A stretch of 64,000 nucleotides of DNA. Source: Branchiostoma floridae. Lineage: Eukaryota > Chordata > Leptocardii > Amphioxiformes > Branchiostomatidae. The notes below the pieces were generated by a model. That model was not told the origin of the DNA. It was given only the letters and a program-made list of their open reading frames with translations, and made no database searches. The translations under genes were made by a program, and so were the position numbers. Each line of letters opens with the position of its first letter. The stretch's first letter is position 1. Location of the stretch: contig NC_049997.1 of the NCBI RefSeq assembly GCF_000003815.2, forward strand, positions 12,220,822 to 12,284,821, written 5' to 3'. Shown here piece by piece: positions 59,930-64,000 of this stretch.

Positions 59930-60165
59930 ATGTCAAGAAAATGTAAAACCGGAAGTTCTGCTGCAGTACCAAGGGAAGACGATGGAAGGCCCAAAATCGA
60001 CCTTGAACGTTGTCTGTTCAAGATTAAACAACATACCAAATACCATCACAATCCATATCTTTAGCTTGCTGAGCTGAGATATACTGACCAAAGCATTCGG
60101 AAACACAAACATACAGGTAAGTAGACAGGGAAAAGTATTACCTCCATTTATACGGAGGTTAAAAA
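59930..60165 (-). repeat. Diverged reverse fragment of the 1.1-kb repeat family
   Basis: CCGGAAGTTCTGCTGCAGTA, AGGCCCAAAATCGACC, then CATACCAAATACCATCACAA and finally ATTACCTCCATTTATACGGA correspond in reverse to the first 250 bases of the repeat at 35028. Confidence 0.65.
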
Positions 60166-60365
60166 TCGCGGTGAAACGAAGGTTTTGCGTTGTTGTCATT
60201 TCCAAGCAAGAGCCTTCTATGAAAAAAATCTTTGCGCCAAGAAAATCTGAAGTATGCCTTTGTCACATCCTAAACGTCTGTTATAGAGACTAATTCACGA
60301 GTCTTTTTGCATCCTAATCCGTCTGAAGGAGACTAATTTGGCAAAGCCTATTTGGCAGGCCATCC

Positions 60366-60506
60366 TAATCTCCAAGCAGATCCTACGGTGCCATAAGATA
60401 GTATCAAAGCTGGCCAATGAGTATAGCCGGCCAAAGGGAGTCAAATGGGCTTACGGTGGGTTTGATCATATTACGCAACGTTAACCGTGGATCTGCTTGG
60501 AGATTA
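60366..60506. mobile_element. TAATCTCCAAGCAGATCC MITE, copy 2, with 8-bp flanks
   Basis: The ends are TAATCTCCAAGCAGATCCTA and GTGGATCTGCTTGGAGATTA. GGCCATCC (60358-60365) and GGCCGTCC (60507-60514) flank it and look like an 8-bp duplication with one change. The interior is shorter and more diverged than in copy 1. Confidence 0.85.
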
Positions 60507-60772
60507 GGCCGTCCTTGTTACGGGACACCACCACAACACACTTCTCTCTGACGTCACCAGTGGTGCGAAAAATCTCAAGTACTCTTGTGTGGTCCCTAGC
60601 CGCGCTGCAAGGCCGCATTGTTCCGTTCGCGCTCTTTTGTAGTGTGGCGTTTTCACCTACAACTAAAAATGCGCCATCAAAAGCTTGCTTTTCACTTACA
60701 TATATGCTTCAGTTGGGCACTGTAGAAGGGAAAATTTTCGCGGTGAATTGGGGAGAAAGTGGCGTTTTCATA

Positions 60773-60828
60773 CTCTCCAAGCAGAGGTTGAGTCGCGTAG
60801 ATATAGTAGTAGTCGGAAAAATTACATC
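60773..60828. mobile_element. Left end of a TACTCTCCAAGCAGAGG element, cut by gap
   Basis: TACTCTCCAAGCAGAGGTTG begins a copy of the family at 44565 and 62776. It runs into the N gap 55 bp later, so its right end and size are unknown. Confidence 0.5.
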
Positions 60829-60928
60829 NNNNNNNNNNNNNNNNNNNNNNNNNNNNNNNNNNNNNNNNNNNNNNNNNNNNNNNNNNNNNNNNNNNNNNNN
60901 NNNNNNNNNNNNNNNNNNNNNNNNNNNN
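60829..60928. other. Assembly gap, exactly 100 N
   Basis: A run of 100 N of conventional length. It falls just inside a transposon end, which suggests a repeat caused the break. Confidence 0.99.
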
Positions 60929-61543
60929 GCGTTTTAACTGTCAAAAGGCATAGTGTAAAAGGATAGAAAATTTTCGCGATTAAAAACGCGAATAGAAAGC
61001 CTGCACCGCTGTTAAAGATTTCATACTATTCCGTGTCTGCAGGAATTGGCGGCTGTTGCGAGCGCGCCAAATTGCACAACCTCGCATGAAACTCGCGTGA
61101 AATTGCGTAAAATTTCCAGGGCCATTAGCACACTGTGTGACGCTGGGACCGATGAAATCGCTGTGCCTGCAGAATCTTAAGTTAAATGTAGCTCTCAGTT
61201 GACAGTTAGATCATCTTAGATTTGTGGAGAAAATTAAAAAGAGAAGCCAAACTATACTACATCGAAATGGCTGAGCGAGGGAAAAGGGAATGCATGTACA
61301 TGAGTAGAGCAGAGCAGAATAGAGTACATGTCATTGAATAGAATTTGAAATCCAGGGACACAGGGCTTCTTTTTGGATGATTATGTATTGTTATCTCACT
61401 GTACTACGATATCAGCACTGGGTAACTGTTGAAAACGGGTACAATCAGAAATGATATAACACTCAAGGAGGTTGAAAAAAGGAACCTCCTTGAACATATA
61501 GAAAGCAGCACAGTATATGCCAAGATAGCCTTGCTCGTGCATG
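60929..61543. other. Unique stretch with CpG-richer left part
   Basis: TTTTCGCGATTAAAAACGCG near 60970 and several GCGCG words occur near 61060-61090. No exon is recognised. Confidence 0.4.
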
Positions 61544-61711
61544 TACTGTAAAAGAGAGAATATTCGCGGTGACTTTAATAATGTCCGCGTTTTTTGCAGA
61601 TGACCTCTTGACCGCAAGTTTGAACCACCAAGAATATTTCCGTTTTTACAGCAAACCCCTGCATTACATTTTCAACCGCGAATTTAAAACCGCAACAAAC
61701 TCTGCATTTTC
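61544..61711 (+). mobile_element. TACTGTAAATGCA MITE, copy 5 (degenerate)
   Basis: It begins TACTGTAAAAGAGAG and has ATTCGCGGTGACTTTAATAA and ACCGCGAATTTAAAACCGC. The right terminus reads CTCTGCATTTTCTCC and lacks ACAGTA. Confidence 0.6.
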
Positions 61712-61867
61712 TCCCTAGAAATTGAATTCATGTGAATATTGCGCCCCTTATAGATATATAAACTCAGCAATGTAGTGTTCGGAAATCTAATCTTCAAGCA
61801 AAGGTAAGGATTATATATTGGCTCACTCTTGGTGTCTTTTACGCGCGTTCTTGCAATATCCAACTTG

Positions 61868-62268
61868 TATTTCTTTCTCCTGGTGCATTTTTAAGAATTG
61901 TTCGTCTTCTGTGTAGCAAAACCGAGTCGTACCCAAGCATCTGCTTGGATAACCAGTGATTGTAACGTTTAACACCCTTGACTACCCATTTTCGCCTCAT
62001 CTTACACTGGCCAGACTTCCCGTGTTTAAATACACACTACATGTGGCAGGCATGAAAACCGTTTTTCTTTCTCCTTGTGCATTTTCAAAACTGTTCGTCT
62101 TCTGTGTAGCAAAACTGCACCGGAGCCTTACATCTGCTTGAAAAAAAATAACAGTGATTGTAACGTTTAACATCCTTGAATACCCATTTTCGCCACATCT
62201 TACACTGGCCAGGTTTCCCGTGTTTAAATACACACTACTGTATACATGTGGCAGGCATGCAAACCGTT
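61868..62268 (+). repeat. Tandem duplication of about 196 bp
   Basis: GTGATTGTAACGTTTAACA, TACCCATTTTCGCC.CATCTT and ACACTGGCCAG, then CCCGTGTTTAAATACACACT and GTGGCAGGCATG occur from 61959 and again from 62155. The preceding GCATTTT..AA.TGTTCGTCTTCTGTGTAGC segment is duplicated too (61884 and 62078). Confidence 0.85.
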
Positions 62269-62440
62269 TGCCTGTCAACTCTTCATGTCTACATGTACGT
62301 GTCAGAGTTCACCACAGTCCGAGCAAACTTTCACCTAAAACGACCCCGGCTACGCCTACTGTGCTCAAGAGCTGATACTAGTGATAGCTCTGTGCCTTTC
62401 ACATACCCACACAGGGAAAGTTATACCGTTATGACGTATG

Positions 62441-62448
62441 TGACGTCA
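62441..62448. promoter_or_regulatory. Palindromic CRE (TGACGTCA) with adjoining half site
   Basis: TGACGTCA is preceded two bases upstream by TGACGTA (62432-62438). The same arrangement recurs at 63871-63889. It is about 3.9 kb 5' of PDE3 exon 1. A function in cAMP response is inference; other full palindromes occur elsewhere in the window. Confidence 0.25.
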
Positions 62449-62673
62449 GAAAGGCAACGTCGACTTGTGTTACACCATCTTTTGTTGTCCCGCACCACAA
62501 CATTCTCAGTTTTCAGCTTTGTGTTGTTGTTGACGATTCAACCCCGTTCTATGACGCAGCCGCCTGTTGGCTGTCCACTGTGTCCAGTATTGAGGGAAGT
62601 TTGACCGCCGTTGTGCTAAAAAGACTTCCAAAATGTAATGCTATCATCATCTAGGGAATGTAGTCTGACAAGT

Positions 62674-62729
62674 GTTTGCTTGTTTGTTTGTTTGTTTGTT
62701 TGTTTGTTTGCTTGTTTGTTTGTTTGTTT
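62674..62729 (+). repeat. (TTTG)n microsatellite
   Basis: About 13 tetranucleotide units of TTTG, interrupted by two GCTTG units. Confidence 0.95.
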
Positions 62730-62764
62730 AAACTGCATATACGGTAAACGTAACCACCTCATTA

Positions 62765-63060
62765 GCCTAGTATCCTACTCTCCAAGCGGGGAATGCCGAT
62801 CGAAAAAAAAAGATGAAAGGAAAAGGTCACGATTTTTCCCAGCAACCTCTGCTTGGAGAGTACTAGCATCCAGCAGTATTATACTAGTTCCCGAGTACTA
62901 TATTTGCACCCTCACACTCAGGGTTGACAATCGCAGCAAAGCCTAACGATATTAGGCTTTGCCGCGATTGTCAACCCTGAGTGTGAGGGTGTATGTTTGC
63001 GGAGAGCACAGAAGGGACTCGGGAGCTATTATACGCCTACGGCTGGATACCAGGCTATCG
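62765..63060. mobile_element. Palindromic element interrupted by a small MITE
   Basis: The outer arms are TAGCCTAGTATCC (62764-62775, before the insertion) plus AGCAGTATTATACTAG, TCCCGAG and CACCCTCACACTCAGGGTTG, CAATCGC.GC, AAAGCCTAA. The right arm is their mirror, ending GCTGGATACCAGGCTA. The inner hairpin arms (about 62908-62945 and 62955-62992) pair nearly perfectly around a five-base loop (CGATA). No coding capacity; a foldback transposon is likely. Confidence 0.8.
62776..62862. mobile_element. 87-bp MITE, TACTCTCCAAGC ends, nested insertion
   Basis: TACTCTCCAAGCGGGG at the left and CCTCTGCTTGGAGAGTA at the right. It is flanked by CTAGTATCC (62767-62775) and CTAGCATCC (62863-62871), an 8-9 bp duplication with one change. 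The flanks lie within the left arm of the palindromic element, so this MITE inserted later. Confidence 0.85.
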
Positions 63061-63301
63061 ACACATGGCGTTGGCCGTTGCACATCAGGTTTGTACTGAA
63101 GAATACAAGCTGCATATGATATGCGAACAAATTCCAATTTGATTCACTCACACCGGGAAGGTCCCCTACTCTTTTCTTTAAATGTGCTGGTTTCTTTCAA
63201 CGTTCTCAAGTGCGGGGCGGGGCATCCGTTCAACGTCATAAGCAAGAAACGTCCATGCTACTCATTTTTTTCTGAGTCGAGCGAGGAAAGTGGTGTAAAA
63301 T

Positions 63302-63610
63302 TAATCTCCAAGCAGATCCTACGGTAGTATAAGCTAGTATCAAAAGCTGGCAGAGGAGTTAAGCATAGTCTCTACCAGACTGACTACGCTGGCTATCATA
63401 TAGGGAGAAAAAATCTACCAGAGGAGTTGGTCGGTCTCACAGGGGAAACACAAGCGTGGACAGACTTGTCTTGCCAATTTCCAGATTTTTTTGCCGAATT
63501 CTACGATCCCCGTACCCCCGTAGGAAGGCCCAGTGAATCCGGCCTATAGTAGTGCTTTTGGCCACCGGTGCTTTTGATAGGCTACCGTAGGATCTGTTTG
63601 GAGATTTTAA
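63302..63610. mobile_element. TAATCTCCAAGCAGATCC MITE, copy 3 (long)
   Basis: The ends TAATCTCCAAGCAGATCCTA and CGTAGGATCTGTTTGGAGAT match copies 1 and 2. The left CTGGCAGAGGAGTTAAG and a second ACCAGAGGAGTTGG occur inside. The interior is about 140 bp longer than copy 1. Confidence 0.8.
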
Positions 63611-63870
63611 AGTGTGGTAAAGTGCGTTTCTTGCCATGGATTCGGACTCAGTAAGTTTTGAGTCAGCAACATATTAAACCATATGCCACTACAGTATCAA
63701 CATTACAATTGTACAGGTAACAGCGCGACAAAAATCCATTCCCTCCAACATATTGTTTTTCGATTCTGTTCTTACTTGACGGCCTTTCTCGTAAACAGAG
63801 TTGTTTGTTTACTTTGCGGTGTTGTTTGTCCGTGCTTGTTGGCACGGTGTGTGGCAATGGCCGGGTGGTG

Positions 63871-63889
63871 TGACGTACACGTGACGTCA
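63871..63889. promoter_or_regulatory. CRE pair TGACGTA-CACG-TGACGTCA
   Basis: A half site and a full palindromic CRE lie four bases apart in a CpG-richer patch that includes CACGTGACGTCACGCG. No neighbouring exon is visible before the window edge. It may belong to a promoter beyond the right end, or to PDE3 5.3 kb away. Confidence 0.3.
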
Positions 63890-64000
63890 CGCGTTGAAGT
63901 TGAATAGTAAAAGTCAAGGAGACGCGGCGTTGAGTAAATATTTTCCTCGGGCCTTGCTCGGGTCTTGTAGTCTCTACCAGACTTAGGCTTAAGAGGGGGC

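Noticed and set aside
62638-62946. Frame with FVCLFVCLFVCLF
   Set aside because: It is the translation of the (TTTG)n microsatellite followed by transposon sequence.

Overview
The window looks like chordate, most probably lancelet (Branchiostoma), nuclear DNA. The support is AT-rich non-coding sequence, very frequent TACATGTA-type words, 100-N scaffold gaps, many small DNA transposons, tRNA-derived SINEs, and one recognisable intron-split gene with strongly vertebrate-like motifs. The species is inferred, not proven.

Gene content is low. The only gene I can name is on the minus strand at the right: the 5' part of a cGMP-inhibited cyclic nucleotide phosphodiesterase, PDE3, the likely single counterpart of vertebrate PDE3A/PDE3B. 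Exon 1 (58556-58194) and exon 2 (55119-54736) join in phase 0. They encode 249 residues: a membrane domain with about six hydrophobic helices, then RRRRSS and HRRTSLP, the basic phosphorylation and 14-3-3 type sites of PDE3. A possible exon 3 lies 41 kb downstream at 13480-13293; its phase fits and its start resembles the matching vertebrate segment. If this is right, most of the window (54735-13481) is one giant intron, and the catalytic domain lies beyond the left edge. Upstream of exon 1 are a TATA-like box, a half CRE and a four-codon upstream ORF.

The rest is repeat-rich intronic or flanking DNA. From left to right it holds: a complex GTTAACG/170-200 bp repeat (3.2-5.0 kb); a 21-bp minisatellite (6.7-7.0); a TA-flanked foldback mariner-like element (9.2-10.1); an 89-bp satellite (10.8-11.6); a non-LTR reverse transcriptase relic (12.8-13.1); triplicated 230-260 bp units (14.0-14.8); hAT-type MITEs with clear 8-bp duplications (15.7 and 50.9); a 19-bp minisatellite (17.5-18.1) and a 49-bp array (19.7-20.3); SINEs (24.9, 27.8, 30.5); several copies of a TACTGTAAATGCA MITE; two copies of an unclassified 1.1-kb repeat (35.0 and 45.1); a Harbinger-like 1.3-kb element (39.5-40.8); two inverted copies of a TA-flanked TIR element (30.8 and 52.8); and a cluster of CTCCAAGCAGA MITEs and palindromes 5' of PDE3 (59.7-63.6).

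I see no CRISPR, operon or bacterial-type system. Nothing here demonstrates a new biological system. The most useful leads are the PDE3 exon structure, the coding-like minisatellite beside the exon 1 splice donor, and the nested palindromic element at 62.8-63.1 kb.
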